NCBI GenBank assembly: GCA_002729595.1
Contig: PBYL01000192.1
Location: 62,001 to 126,000, forward strand
Source: Thalassovita sp.
Lineage (GTDB): Bacteria > Bacteroidota > Bacteroidia > Cytophagales > Flammeovirgaceae
Direction of reading: 5' to 3'
Length of the DNA stretch: 64,000 nucleotides
Part shown: positions 35,804-45,607 of the stretch, piece by piece
Numbering within the stretch: the first letter of the stretch is position 1
Layout of the letters: each line of letters begins with the position of its first letter
Position numbers and translations under genes: made by a program
The notes under the pieces: model-generated
Told to the model about the DNA's origin: nothing
Databases searched by the model: none
The model's input: only the letters and a program-made list of their open reading frames with translations

Positions 35804-36634
35804 ATGATGGAAACTCAACCTAGATTTTCATATACCGACCATAATGACCCTCTTTTAAAAAAGGGAATCATTCGACTTTTCGAATGGATATCTGGTAAGA
35901 AAGAGTTAGCTAATCGCTATGCGAAAGCACAACTACTTGTAAGGCACAATTGTTGGAATTTTTGGCGTGCAAGTTTACAAGCTTTAGAAATAAAGTTGAG
36001 TTTTGATGAATTTGCACTAAATAGTTTACCTCAAAACAAACCTTTAGTGGTTGTCGCTAATCATCCCTTTGGTATTTTAGATGGAATAATTATCTGTTAT
36101 TTGATTGAGCAAATCAGGCCAGATTTTAAGATAATGACAAATAGCATGCTTTGCCAAGCCAAAGAGATTAATCCATATTTATTGCCGGTCGATTTTGCCG
36201 AAACTAAAGAAGCCATGCAACAAAACCTGCAATCGAGAAAAGCAGCTTTGGAACATCTAAAAAATAATGGAACAATTATATTATTTCCGGGTGGAGGTGT
36301 ATCTACCACTCAAGGTTATAAAGGAAAGGCGATAGACTTCGAGTGGAAAACTTTTACAGCTACTTTAATCCACCAAAGTAATGCTGATGTTCTCCCCATC
36401 TTTTTTCATGGGCAAAATAGCAGACTGTTTCAATGGGTGAGTCAATTCAGTTTGACTTTAAGGCTGTCTTTATTAATACATGAGGCATGCAATAAAATTG
36501 GCAAGGAAATTAAAATCAATATTGGTGAGGTTGTTCCTTATCATTCTATTGCACACCTTAAAAATAAAAAAGTACTTACTGAATATCTTAGAGCACTTAC
36601 TTATAGTTTGGAGAAACCAAAAGAAATTGCTTAA
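35804..36634 (+). CDS. PlsC-like lysophospholipid acyltransferase
   Basis: A 276-residue acyltransferase. The catalytic block is NHPFGILDG at residues 86-94, a variant of the H-x4-D motif, and the substrate-binding block is ILFPGGGVSTT near 165. It probably transfers an acyl chain to a lysophospholipid or other lipid in the inner membrane; the exact acceptor is not determinable. The start ATG ATG at 35804 follows a clear AT-rich promoter region. It converges on the phosphofructokinase gene with only 2 bp between stops. Confidence 0.85.
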   Translation: MMETQPRFSYTDHNDPLLKKGIIRLFEWISGKKELANRYAKAQLLVRHNCWNFWRASLQALEIKLSFDEFALNSLPQNKPLVVVANHPFGILDGIIICYLIEQIRPDFKIMTNSMLCQAKEINPYLLPVDFAETKEAMQQNLQSRKAALEHLKNNGTIILFPGGGVSTTQGYKGKAIDFEWKTFTATLIHQSNADVLPIFFHGQNSRLFQWVSQFSLTLRLSLLIHEACNKIGKEIKINIGEVVPYHSIAHLKNKKVLTEYLRALTYSLEKPKEIA

Positions 36635-36636
36635 TG

Positions 36637-37731
36637 CTATTCTCCGAAAGAGATGCCAACTCCTTTAGCAGTTTTTAATAAATAAGAATCTAGATCGACA
36701 AAATTGTAAGACTTAGTAGCCTCTAATAAAGATACCTGAGTAATCTGGTTATTTTTAAAAGCGACCATTTGTCCGAAGTCACCATTCAATACCATTTCAA
36801 AAGCTTTTACTCCATATTGTGTTGCTAAAACTCTATCGAAAGCAACAGGTGTTCCGCCTCTTTGCAAATGACCCAATACCATTTCTCTAATATCCGCTGT
36901 GCAACCAGAAGCTTTTAACTCTGCAGAAAGTGCATAAGCTACACCGCCTAATCTCAAATTCTCATACCCAACTTCGTCGCTTGCTTTTGCTACAATGGTT
37001 CCTTCTTTAGGCATGGCTCCTTCTGCAACAACTACTACAGCAAAACCTTTCCCACAGTTATATCTCTTCTCAATTCGCTCCTGCACTTTTTTAATATCAT
37101 ATGGAATTTCTGGTATCAAACACACCTCCGCACCAGAAGAAATAGCTGCATGTAAAGCAATCCATCCGGCACTTCTACCCATTACTTCTAAAATCATAAC
37201 TCGGTGGTGGCTTTCCGCAGTAGTAACCAGTTTATCTACCGCATCACTCGCTTCTTGTACCGCCGTTTGGAAGCCGAAAGTATAATCCGTAGCAGAAAGG
37301 TCATTATCTATTGTTTTGGGCACACCTATAATTGGCAAACCTTTTTCGAATAAAGCATGACTAATTCTTTGAGAACCATCACCCCCAATTGAAATTACTG
37401 CATCGAAACCCATTGTTTTGAGTTTCTTTATCATTTCATCTGACCTATCTACAGCAGTCCACGAACCATCTTTATCTTGTACCGGCCAGCTAAAAGGACC
37501 ACCTTTGGTAGTGGTTTTTAATATAGTTCCTCCTTTTACATGTATGCCCGCAGTTGCTTTGTTATCTAATGGAATTATTTCTTCAGGATAATTTAACACG
37601 CCATTGTAAGCTTCCATACTACCGAAAACTTGCCAGTCTTCTTCTTGCAATGCTCTTTTTACGATTCCCCTAATTACCGCATTCAATCCGGGACAATCTC
37701 CTCCACCTGTTAGTACTAATACTTTTTTCAT
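36637..37731 (-). CDS. pfkA: 6-phosphofructokinase (ATP-type signature)
   Basis: A 364-residue glycolytic enzyme that phosphorylates fructose 6-phosphate. It shows the nucleotide-binding GGGDCPGLNAVIRG at 9-22, GGDGS at 116-120 and the catalytic PKTIDND at 138-144, with Asp142 as base. Gly at the GGDGS position points to ATP as donor. The Lys in PKTIDND is the residue seen in the PPi- and mixed-substrate subgroups, so this belongs to the G/K subgroup and not the classical PfkA one. Length fits. A core metabolic gene in the same window as a plasmid-type origin. Confidence 0.93.
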   Translation of the reverse strand: MKKVLVLTGGGDCPGLNAVIRGIVKRALQEEDWQVFGSMEAYNGVLNYPEEIIPLDNKATAGIHVKGGTILKTTTKGGPFSWPVQDKDGSWTAVDRSDEMIKKLKTMGFDAVISIGGDGSQRISHALFEKGLPIIGVPKTIDNDLSATDYTFGFQTAVQEASDAVDKLVTTAESHHRVMILEVMGRSAGWIALHAAISSGAEVCLIPEIPYDIKKVQERIEKRYNCGKGFAVVVVAEGAMPKEGTIVAKASDEVGYENLRLGGVAYALSAELKASGCTADIREMVLGHLQRGGTPVAFDRVLATQYGVKAFEMVLNGDFGQMVAFKNNQITQVSLLEATKSYNFVDLDSYLLKTAKGVGISFGE

Positions 37732-37918
37732 TTTAACTGGATCTATTGTTTATGAAAATTCTAAATTTTTCCTCGATTTAGATGAAATTTTAAATTCGAT
37801 TCAAGGTACTAAAATATTAATCAAAACAGGAACCTTTCGGTATTTAAGAGGTTATTCTTTAAGACAAAAAGCACTTTTCTGTCTAAAAAAATTATAAGTA
37901 ATTACAAAAGCTTTTGTT

Positions 37919-38782
37919 TTGATATTTTCCCGCGGAGTTTGGTATATGGTGTTGGCAATTTTCTTCTTTTCAACCATGGGTTTATTGGTTAAACTCATAT
38001 CACACATACCTGCAACCCAAATTGTTTTCTTTAGGTCTATTGTTTCTCTCACTATGAGTGTGGCTATGCTGCGCTATCAGAAAGTGAGTGTTTGGGGTAA
38101 TAATAAAAAGTACTTGGTGCTAAGAGGAATTACTGGTTCAATCGCCCTCATTCTTTACTTTACAACTTTGCAAAAAATACCATTTGCCAGTGCTGTTACT
38201 CTTGGTTTTATGGCACCTGTATTTGCTACTGTGCTTGGAGTTTTTATCGCCAAAGAAAAAGTATTTAAAATGCAATGGGTATTTTTTGGAATGGCATTTT
38301 TAGGTATTTATATGGTAGAAGGTTTTGACCCAAGAGTAAAATGGTGGTATTTTGTGATTGGCCTAATTGCATCACTATTTTCTGGCCTTGCTTATAATTT
38401 CATCAGAAAGCTAAACATTACAGAACATCCTCTAGTTATCATATTCTATTTTCCTCTGATCACTGCTCCAATTACCGGAATTTACTGCTACTTTGTTGAG
38501 TGGGTTCCGCCTTCTGGAGGCGATTTATTAATGTTAATTTTAGTAGGAATTGTAACCCAAATTGCCCAGTTTTTTATGACCAAGTCTTTGCAACTAGAAG
38601 CTATTTCTAAAGTAACCATATTAAGATACCTCAGTATTTTCTTCGCATTGTCTTATGGATACATATTTTTCAAAGAAACTTACGATTGGGCTGTATATTT
38701 GGGCATGGTGATTTCTATTGCAGGAGTCATCTTAAATCTCTGGTACAGAAATTATCGCACAAAACAACTATCTACTCAATAA
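37919..38782 (+). CDS. EamA/DMT-family transporter
   Basis: A 287-residue inner membrane protein with ten TM helices in two five-helix EamA repeats (about 5-135 and 145-285). Typical residues are ATQIVFFRSIVSL after TM1 and ASAVTLGFMAPVFATVLGVF in the first repeat, with YLSIFFALSYGYIFFKE in the second. Family members export metabolites or drugs; substrate unknown. The ATG at 37919 gives MIFSRGVWYM; the next ATG (37946) is also possible. Monocistronic. Confidence 0.88.
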   Translation: MIFSRGVWYMVLAIFFFSTMGLLVKLISHIPATQIVFFRSIVSLTMSVAMLRYQKVSVWGNNKKYLVLRGITGSIALILYFTTLQKIPFASAVTLGFMAPVFATVLGVFIAKEKVFKMQWVFFGMAFLGIYMVEGFDPRVKWWYFVIGLIASLFSGLAYNFIRKLNITEHPLVIIFYFPLITAPITGIYCYFVEWVPPSGGDLLMLILVGIVTQIAQFFMTKSLQLEAISKVTILRYLSIFFALSYGYIFFKETYDWAVYLGMVISIAGVILNLWYRNYRTKQLSTQ

Positions 38783-38917
38783 TTAATCATAAGTAAACCT
38801 GCAGATGTTTTAATTAAACCTGCAAAATGCTTATTTAGCAGAATATGCTTTTGATTAGTATGGATAATTGAGACCTATCAACTTACTTTGCTTTTTTTAA
38901 ACTTAATATCACAGAAG

Positions 38918-39838
38918 ATGACAATGAAACTAAAACAGCTACTTTTTGTCACACTTATAGGAATTTCATTCAACAGCTTTGGACAAACAAATACAACTGC
39001 AACCAGTGACACCAGTTATTGGGAAAAAGGTACCACAATCAGTTTAAATTTTAATCAAGCTGCTTTCAGTTCTAACTGGAAAGCCGGTGGTGTAAACTCT
39101 ATTTCATTTGGTGGTTTATTTAGTACTCGTGCTAACTATGCAAGAAACAAAACCACTTGGGATAATGCTTTCGAATTACAATATGGTGTTGTAAATAACG
39201 AAGGACAAAGTACTAGAAAAAGTGCCGACCGTATCTACTTTGATACGAAAGTTGGTCACAAAATATCTGACTCTAAGTGGAGTGTTTTTGGTTCTATGAA
39301 CTTTCTAACCCAGTTTACAAAAGGTTACGAATATGGAGAAGATGCTGTAACAGGTGATGAAACCAAAACACTAATCTCGAACTTTATGGCACCAGGCTTT
39401 TTAACCTTCGCTTGGGGTATGGAATATAAGCCTGTAGATTTCTTTTATGTAAGGCTATCACCATTTGCACCTCGTTTTACATTTGTAACTGACGATGAAA
39501 TTTTGGACAACCCTGAAACCAGTAACTACGGTGTTGAAGATGGAAGTCATGTAAGATCAGAATGGTTGGCGTTCCAATTACTTTCAGAACTGAACAAAGA
39601 TGTTTCAGAAAATCTGAACTTGAAATTGAGATACTTAATGTATGCTAACTACGAAGAATTTGCTGGTGATAAAATTGACCACAGACTCGATGCAATTGTA
39701 ACTGCAAGTGTTACAAAATACATCAACACCAGTTTAACACTTAACTTGTTATACGACTACGATCAAGACGATCAAATTCAGCTAGCACAAGCTTTAGCAC
39801 TTGGTTTCCAATACAAATTTGGTAGTGCTGCTAAATAA
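38918..39838 (+). CDS. DUF3078-family outer membrane protein
   Basis: The ATG at 38918 (MTMKLKQLLF) is chosen because it yields a normal signal peptide ending in NSFGQ; a TTG at 38888 would add ten unlikely residues. The mature part is a beta-barrel-like protein with the DUF3078 hallmarks YWEKGTTISLNFNQAAFSS and NWKAGGVNSISFGGLF near the N-terminus, and alternating strands to the end. About 306 residues, usual for the family. Role unknown. Followed by a strong terminator. Confidence 0.88.
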   Translation: MTMKLKQLLFVTLIGISFNSFGQTNTTATSDTSYWEKGTTISLNFNQAAFSSNWKAGGVNSISFGGLFSTRANYARNKTTWDNAFELQYGVVNNEGQSTRKSADRIYFDTKVGHKISDSKWSVFGSMNFLTQFTKGYEYGEDAVTGDETKTLISNFMAPGFLTFAWGMEYKPVDFFYVRLSPFAPRFTFVTDDEILDNPETSNYGVEDGSHVRSEWLAFQLLSELNKDVSENLNLKLRYLMYANYEEFAGDKIDHRLDAIVTASVTKYINTSLTLNLLYDYDQDDQIQLAQALALGFQYKFGSAAK

Positions 39839-39866
39839 TTCTACTGAATTTTTAAAAGATATATTT

Positions 39867-39900
39867 GAGGAAGTCTGCACTTAAGGCTTCCTCTTTTTTT
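39867..39900 (+). terminator. Terminator of the DUF3078 gene
   Basis: GAGGAAG pairs with CTTCCTC around a 13-nt loop and at least seven T residues follow. Confidence 0.9.
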
Positions 39901-40024
39901 TAAATTATCTCCGATTTTTAGCAATCTCAATAAAAATGTAGCAAATTTGAACCATATTTAGCCGGAAAATGAGCATCATTTCCTATATTTAAGTTTAAAC
40001 TACACTCAATACCATAATTTTTTT

Positions 40025-42439
40025 ATGCAGGATCTCAACGATTTTCTAGAATTGGAGATTTATCCGGTTGTTTACAACAGGCTGGATGTACTTTTACCAG
40101 AATTCGATTTGCAGTTCAGGCAGAAGTATTGGCAAAGTGCCAAAAATAACCTGCTTAAAACCGATGGTACAGAAGGTAGTTCGGGTGCTTCAGTTTATAT
40201 CTACGAAAACAGACCGGGCATATTAAAAAGCTACAAAGCTTCTGCCCCAAGCAGAAATTTGGCTTCTTACATTTGTGAAAGAGATGCTAAAGAATGGATT
40301 GAAGCGGTGAAGTTTCTGGCAGAATTTGCAGGAGTAACAGTTCCTCCAAATTCTTATAACGAAACTCCAGAAAGAAGAGAGCAGGCTAAAACTCGCGCTA
40401 AAGCCAGAGATGTTTGGCAAGAATTAGAAAGCTTTTTTCATTACTTGTTACAACACGATGCGGCTGCTAAAGATCATCTCAAATACTTAAAAGAAGAAAG
40501 AGGATTTTCTGATGATGATATAGATTTTACTGGCTTCGGTTATTATCCCGGTAAAGAGAGATGTGATGCCTATCTGCAAAGAAAAGGATTCGAAAATACT
40601 GTAATTAACTCGGTGCTTTCGTCTTTTACTGCTGATGAACGTTACAATCTGGCGATTCCAACCGGAGACCAATTAGGAAGAACTTCTGGTTTTATACTTA
40701 GAAATATAGAACCAAATGATAAAGGAGATAGGTATAGATATACTACTGGTTTCGAAAAGTCTAAACAGCTTTTTAACCATACAAATACCAATCAAAAATT
40801 TGGAGAGCCACTCATTTTAGTTGAGGGGCAGATTGATTCGAAACTCATCGAAGCCAGAGAGATTGGTAGGGCTGCATCAATTAATGGAAGCGACTTGTCT
40901 AAGCATCAGGCAGATTCCATTATTCAAGCAAAAGAAAAAGATATCATTATCGCTTTTGATGGAGACTCAGCAGGAAAAACGGCTACTTACAAAGCTATTG
41001 AAAAACTGCTCTCCTACCCCGAGAGCGAACATTTAAATATTCTGGTTGCAGAATTACCAGAAGGGTTAAAAGACCCCAACGATTATATAAAAGCACAAGG
41101 AACAGCATCTTTCAAAAAAATTATTGATAATGCGAACCCTTTGCATATTTGGTTAAACCTGCACATTATCGATGAAATTGCAGGTAAAAATGCACAGTTT
41201 CTCAGTACCATTCAGCAAGAGAAATACATAGAGCAAGTTGCACATTATGCTGCTTTAATTAAAAATCAGCTAATTCGCGGTCGCTTCATAGATGTTTTCA
41301 TGAAAAGCCATGGAGAGCATTCTGATGTTTCTCGACTTACTATTGAAGAAGCTGCCGCAAAACTGAGATACAACCAACAGGTTGAAGATGAGACCAAAGC
41401 GCTACAACAAGTAACATTGGAAGCTGGCAGAAAGCTGAGAGATGGAAAGTTGACAGAGGCCAAAACTCATCTAGAAAAATACCTTTCTCAATATACCAGT
41501 GCAGAGATTAGAGAAAAGGTTAAGCCTTACAGCTTTGATGAATTTCTAGAAGAAACTGCAAAAGAACCAGACGATTTAAGAACCGGAATTGATTCTTTAG
41601 ATCAGATCATCAGAATACCACAATCTGCAATTACTTTGATTGCAGCAAGACCTTCGCACGGTAAAACCAGCTTAATGCTCAATATGTTTTATAACATGAT
41701 TAAGCTTTACCCGCATAAAGAATTTTTCTTCTTTACCTATGAGGAACCTGCAAAATACCTTATGCTTAAAATTCTCAATAGAATTCTTTTTGAGGAATTT
41801 AGATTTGAGGCAGGGCTAAATTATCTTAGAAAATACCAAGCAGGTAAAAAAGAATACAACCAAGATGTTGAAAATGCCAAGAGAAAACTGGGCGATTTAA
41901 TCAATACCAAAAGATTGAATATTTTCAGTTTTAACTTAAATGATATTGAACTTGCCGAAGCGGTAAAAGCACAATATGTAAAAGATAGAACAGGAGCGGT
42001 TTACATCGACTATATTCAAAAAATTCCGGTTAACCAATCGGTAAAAGGCTACGAAGTAATTAAGCAAATTTCAAACACCATACTTAATAAAATTGCTGTT
42101 CCATTGCAGATTCCGGTAATTCTAGGAGCACAGTTTAACAGAGAAGCACGTGCCAGCAGAATTGGAGATTTGCACGCAGATATGTTGAGAGAAGGTGGTG
42201 ATTTGGAGCAAGATGCAAACACCGTTTTAGGTTTGTTAAACTACAACTTTGTAGAAGACAAAGAAGATGAGTTTGGAGTTCCTTTCAAAAAAGGAGAAGT
42301 AGCTCAATTAGATATTAAATCTCTAAAATACAGAAACGGAACACCGGGTAAAATTGCACACTTGGAGCTTCATGGTAAATACCAATTAGTTAATTCGCTA
42401 GAAAAGGTTTCTGCGCTCAATTATTTAAGAAGCGACTGA
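40025..42439 (+). CDS. Primase-helicase fusion (Toprim primase plus DnaB-like helicase)
   Basis: An 804-residue protein with the domain order of phage T7 gp4 and Twinkle. Residues 1-110 resemble a DnaG zinc-ribbon region but lack the cysteines, so zinc binding is unlikely. Residues 140-200 resemble the DnaG core (FHYLLQHDAAAKDHLKYLKE). A Toprim domain has Glu267 in LVEGQIDS and DGD at 312-314. After a linker comes a RecA-like DnaB C-terminal helicase with Walker A ARPSHGKTS (Lys547), Walker B VYIDYIQ and a QFNREAR...GDLEQDA end. It would unwind and prime DNA at a fork. It stands alone, about 7 kb from the iteron origin. Catalytic primase activity is uncertain. Confidence 0.88.
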   Translation: MQDLNDFLELEIYPVVYNRLDVLLPEFDLQFRQKYWQSAKNNLLKTDGTEGSSGASVYIYENRPGILKSYKASAPSRNLASYICERDAKEWIEAVKFLAEFAGVTVPPNSYNETPERREQAKTRAKARDVWQELESFFHYLLQHDAAAKDHLKYLKEERGFSDDDIDFTGFGYYPGKERCDAYLQRKGFENTVINSVLSSFTADERYNLAIPTGDQLGRTSGFILRNIEPNDKGDRYRYTTGFEKSKQLFNHTNTNQKFGEPLILVEGQIDSKLIEAREIGRAASINGSDLSKHQADSIIQAKEKDIIIAFDGDSAGKTATYKAIEKLLSYPESEHLNILVAELPEGLKDPNDYIKAQGTASFKKIIDNANPLHIWLNLHIIDEIAGKNAQFLSTIQQEKYIEQVAHYAALIKNQLIRGRFIDVFMKSHGEHSDVSRLTIEEAAAKLRYNQQVEDETKALQQVTLEAGRKLRDGKLTEAKTHLEKYLSQYTSAEIREKVKPYSFDEFLEETAKEPDDLRTGIDSLDQIIRIPQSAITLIAARPSHGKTSLMLNMFYNMIKLYPHKEFFFFTYEEPAKYLMLKILNRILFEEFRFEAGLNYLRKYQAGKKEYNQDVENAKRKLGDLINTKRLNIFSFNLNDIELAEAVKAQYVKDRTGAVYIDYIQKIPVNQSVKGYEVIKQISNTILNKIAVPLQIPVILGAQFNREARASRIGDLHADMLREGGDLEQDANTVLGLLNYNFVEDKEDEFGVPFKKGEVAQLDIKSLKYRNGTPGKIAHLELHGKYQLVNSLEKVSALNYLRSD

Positions 42440-42443
42440 TAGT

Positions 42444-43262
42444 TTATATACCAGAATCTGACAAACTTTGCTGTGCTGCTTTGATAGAGTTTCGTAAATC
42501 TTTATCCATCTCTGCATGGTCTAGATTTACATCTTCGAAGAATGCTTCTTTGATTTTAGCATTGGTTAAATCTGTTTCCATCAGATTCGTCTTTTTAAGC
42601 TGAGCACCTGAAAGTTCGGTACCAATTAATTTTGCCCGCCATAAACTAGCTCGACTCAAATTGGTATTATTCAATTTAGCATTCGAAAGATTTACTCCTC
42701 TTAACAAAGCATTTGAGAGATCTGCATTACTTAAATCCGCATCACTTAAATTAGAATAGCTCAAGTCTGCATTTCGCAAATCGGCATAACTTAAATCGGC
42801 TCCTTTTAGATTCGCTTTCACCAAATTTGCTTGATGTAAATCGGCATGAGCCAAATAGCAATTAGAAAGGTTTATTCTGCCATAACCTATTTTGTTCAGC
42901 CTTTTTATGTTACCCACAATTCTATACTTAGCTTCTTTTTCTTCCCAACCTCTAAAATCATCAATCTCTTCTTGGTAGCGCTCAGATTTTTGTTTCTTCT
43001 CTAAAAATTTATTGAGATAAGCTAAGAGCACACCAAAGACGAAAATGTCAAAAAGTAGGCCGTGAGCTTCTATAAGTATGTCTTTGCCATTAGTTGTTTC
43101 AAGATAACGAATATCTAAAACAGAGATAATTACAATCAAAAACAAACCCACCACAACAGTAATTCCGATTGGGGTTTGTATGAGTCTTAGTAGTCGTGAG
43201 TACTGAAGCTTTTGTATAGCTAAAACTCTATGGTACAATTTTCCGCGTCTTTTCAAAACCAA
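42444..43262 (-). CDS. Membrane-anchored pentapeptide-repeat protein
   Basis: A 272-residue protein. Two TM helices (about 30-50 and 68-86) and a charged coiled segment are followed by about 20 tandem A(D/N)LxX pentapeptides from 135 to 235 (for example SNCYLAHADLHQANLVKANL). These would form a right-handed quadrilateral beta helix. The short acidic C-terminus is helical. The cellular role of such proteins varies and is not assigned. Convergent with the primase-helicase gene, with 4 bp between stops. Confidence 0.88.
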   Translation of the reverse strand: MVLKRRGKLYHRVLAIQKLQYSRLLRLIQTPIGITVVVGLFLIVIISVLDIRYLETTNGKDILIEAHGLLFDIFVFGVLLAYLNKFLEKKQKSERYQEEIDDFRGWEEKEAKYRIVGNIKRLNKIGYGRINLSNCYLAHADLHQANLVKANLKGADLSYADLRNADLSYSNLSDADLSNADLSNALLRGVNLSNAKLNNTNLSRASLWRAKLIGTELSGAQLKKTNLMETDLTNAKIKEAFFEDVNLDHAEMDKDLRNSIKAAQQSLSDSGI

Positions 43263-43587
43263 TAAATATTCTTATTAGAAATATAGTAAATAGAAGTTAA
43301 TTTTTGTATTTGACTGACACTACACATTCAATGTTTTAAAGCAGTAATACGTTTATGTATGGCAAGGTATCCTAAGAATTGTACAATCCAAATATTGTAA
43401 AAATCTAAAATTAATGGAAAATAAATTCTATATCTTTAACTTAAGCTTCAAAAAATGCAATTTTACCGGCTGTTTTTTTGAATTATTCTTTCTATATTTA
43501 TATTTAACTAATTAATGGCACTATTGCTAATATTCTATTGTTGAAGTTGAACTATAATCGATCACAAGTGCTAAATAAAAATATCAC
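43263..43587. other. Divergent intergenic region, 325 bp
   Basis: AT-rich gap between the leftward pentapeptide-repeat gene and the rightward PAS kinase. No repeat, coding remnant or clear promoter was found. Confidence 0.3.
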
Positions 43588-45510
43588 ATGTTAATGAATA
43601 ATCACCATAATGAGCAATATAAAATTATTAAAACTAATCTAGATGCTATTATACAAGAATCACCTGTTCCATTAATTTTAGTCGACAGGCAACTGAATAT
43701 CTTGTTTGCTAATCGTAGTGCTGCTGATTTGTATGGTTACAAAATGGGAATGGCTGGTTTAAGCTTTCGTAGCTTACTAAATAAAAAACCAATAAATGAA
43801 GATCCAGAGTTCCTTTTTTCTGTAGAAGAACACAAACATCTTGATGAAACACTTATATATGTTGGCGTAAAATACTCAGAATATCAGTATGAAGATGAGC
43901 AATGTTACATTCTTCAAATAAACGATATATCTGAAGTAAAAAAACATCAACATAAAATAAAAGACCTCATTGAGCAGACGCATCTTTTAAGCGCTACTAT
44001 TTTAAAAAGCCAAAGTGAATTGCTCAGTAAAGAATCTAGATTAAACTCACTCTTACAATCTCAAAATAATTTCTTAATCAGGATTGACCCTGATGGTAAA
44101 TACACTTTTGCCAACTATAGCTTTCTGAGCAAGTTTGGCTTTAGAGAATCTGAATTACTTAAAAAAGAGCTTTTCCAGATTATTTATACAGAAGATAGAA
44201 ACATCTGTAAAGAAGCAATAAACTATTGCTTGCACAATCCGGGAAAGATAAAAACTGTAAACCTCAGAATATTCTTATCACAAGAACACATTGCTGTAAT
44301 TGAATGGGAGTTTTATGGGATTTTAGGAGCCGGAAATAAAATTACAGAAATACAGGCAGTTGGTAGAGACATCACCATAAACATTCATACCCAAGAAAAA
44401 CTGCAAAAAACATTAGCCTTGTTTACTTCTGTTTTTAATGAATCTAGTGATGCTTTGTTTATTGTAGACTCTGAAAATTCTACCATACTAGATTGTAATG
44501 ATAGATCGGTAACCTTGTTTGATTTTGAAAGCAAAGACGAGATTATTGGTAAGTCGAGCAACGAATTTGAAGTGAATCTTAGAAATCAGCTTAAATCTTT
44601 AAATTCTGGTGAGGGTGAAGAAATTAGTAAAGAACTTTTACTGAAATCTAACAAAAATGAGCATTTCTGGGGCTTGGTTGTTTCTAAAAACATCCCTTAC
44701 CTCAATGAAAAAATTACGCTTTTAAAAATTACTGATATTACGGAGAAGAAGAGAAAGGAAGAAGAAATTAGTGCACTTCTCAATAAAACATTGATCTACA
44801 ATCAACAACTTGAGACCAACAATAATGAGCTCAACAAGCTCAATACAGAAATGGATAATTTCGTGTATAGGGTATCTCATGATTTGAGAGCGCCAATCGC
44901 CTCTACCATGGGACTTGTAGATTTAGCAAAAGAAGAATCCAATCCTCAAAAAATACATCAATACCTCGATCTGCAACATCAAAGTCTGAGCAAACTGGAT
45001 GCTTTTATCCAAGATATTATGGATTACTCTAGAAACAACAGACAAGAAGTTGAAAAAGAAAATATTAACCTCAGAGATCTGATTAATCAGCAAATCTCTC
45101 AATTTTATTTTGGTAATGTTAAAGAAGAGATTGCTATCAATAACAATATCAGCGAAGACTTTAACATCATTTCTGATCACAGGAGGCTATCTGTTATTTT
45201 TGGTAATGTTTTGTCTAATGCAATTAGATACAGCAATACTTTAAAAACTCACTCTTATATAAATTTTGATGCAGAGCTAACAGATGAATTTATTTTTGTG
45301 ACTGTTGAGGATAACGGTATTGGAATTGCGGAAGAATATCTCGACGAAATTTTTAAAATGTTTTTTAGAGTAGGTGATGTTGGTAAAAATGGTTCTGGTT
45401 TAGGTCTTTATATTGTGAAAGAAACGCTAGAGAAGCTAGAAGGCTCAATTGAAGTCAATTCAACTTCTGGTAGAGGCAGTACTTTCACCATTAGGTTACC
45501 AAAAAATTAG
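43588..45510 (+). CDS. Orphan PAS-domain sensor histidine kinase
   Basis: A 640-residue soluble kinase with no TM segment. Three PAS-like domains lie at about 15-130, 150-265 and 275-395. A coiled linker leads to a HisKA domain with His431 in YRVSHDLRAP, then an ATPase domain with the N box NVLSNAIRY and the G boxes DNGIGI and GSGLGLYIVKE. It should autophosphorylate in response to a cytosolic ligand or redox signal. No response regulator is adjacent. It is clearly related to the kinase at 53518, which shares the HisKA and ATPase layout. Confidence 0.93.
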   Translation: MLMNNHHNEQYKIIKTNLDAIIQESPVPLILVDRQLNILFANRSAADLYGYKMGMAGLSFRSLLNKKPINEDPEFLFSVEEHKHLDETLIYVGVKYSEYQYEDEQCYILQINDISEVKKHQHKIKDLIEQTHLLSATILKSQSELLSKESRLNSLLQSQNNFLIRIDPDGKYTFANYSFLSKFGFRESELLKKELFQIIYTEDRNICKEAINYCLHNPGKIKTVNLRIFLSQEHIAVIEWEFYGILGAGNKITEIQAVGRDITINIHTQEKLQKTLALFTSVFNESSDALFIVDSENSTILDCNDRSVTLFDFESKDEIIGKSSNEFEVNLRNQLKSLNSGEGEEISKELLLKSNKNEHFWGLVVSKNIPYLNEKITLLKITDITEKKRKEEEISALLNKTLIYNQQLETNNNELNKLNTEMDNFVYRVSHDLRAPIASTMGLVDLAKEESNPQKIHQYLDLQHQSLSKLDAFIQDIMDYSRNNRQEVEKENINLRDLINQQISQFYFGNVKEEIAINNNISEDFNIISDHRRLSVIFGNVLSNAIRYSNTLKTHSYINFDAELTDEFIFVTVEDNGIGIAEEYLDEIFKMFFRVGDVGKNGSGLGLYIVKETLEKLEGSIEVNSTSGRGSTFTIRLPKN

Positions 45511-45607
45511 AGATGTTTTTTTGTTAATCCCTGTTCGCGAAGGCTGATAATCTTTAAAAAAAAATTAGAAGGTTTAATTAAAATCTTTAATTATTTAATT
45601 TCACCCC

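Noticed and set aside
38888-38917. TTG start for the DUF3078 gene
   Set aside because: It would place ten residues before the signal peptide; ATG at 38918 gives a normal signal sequence.
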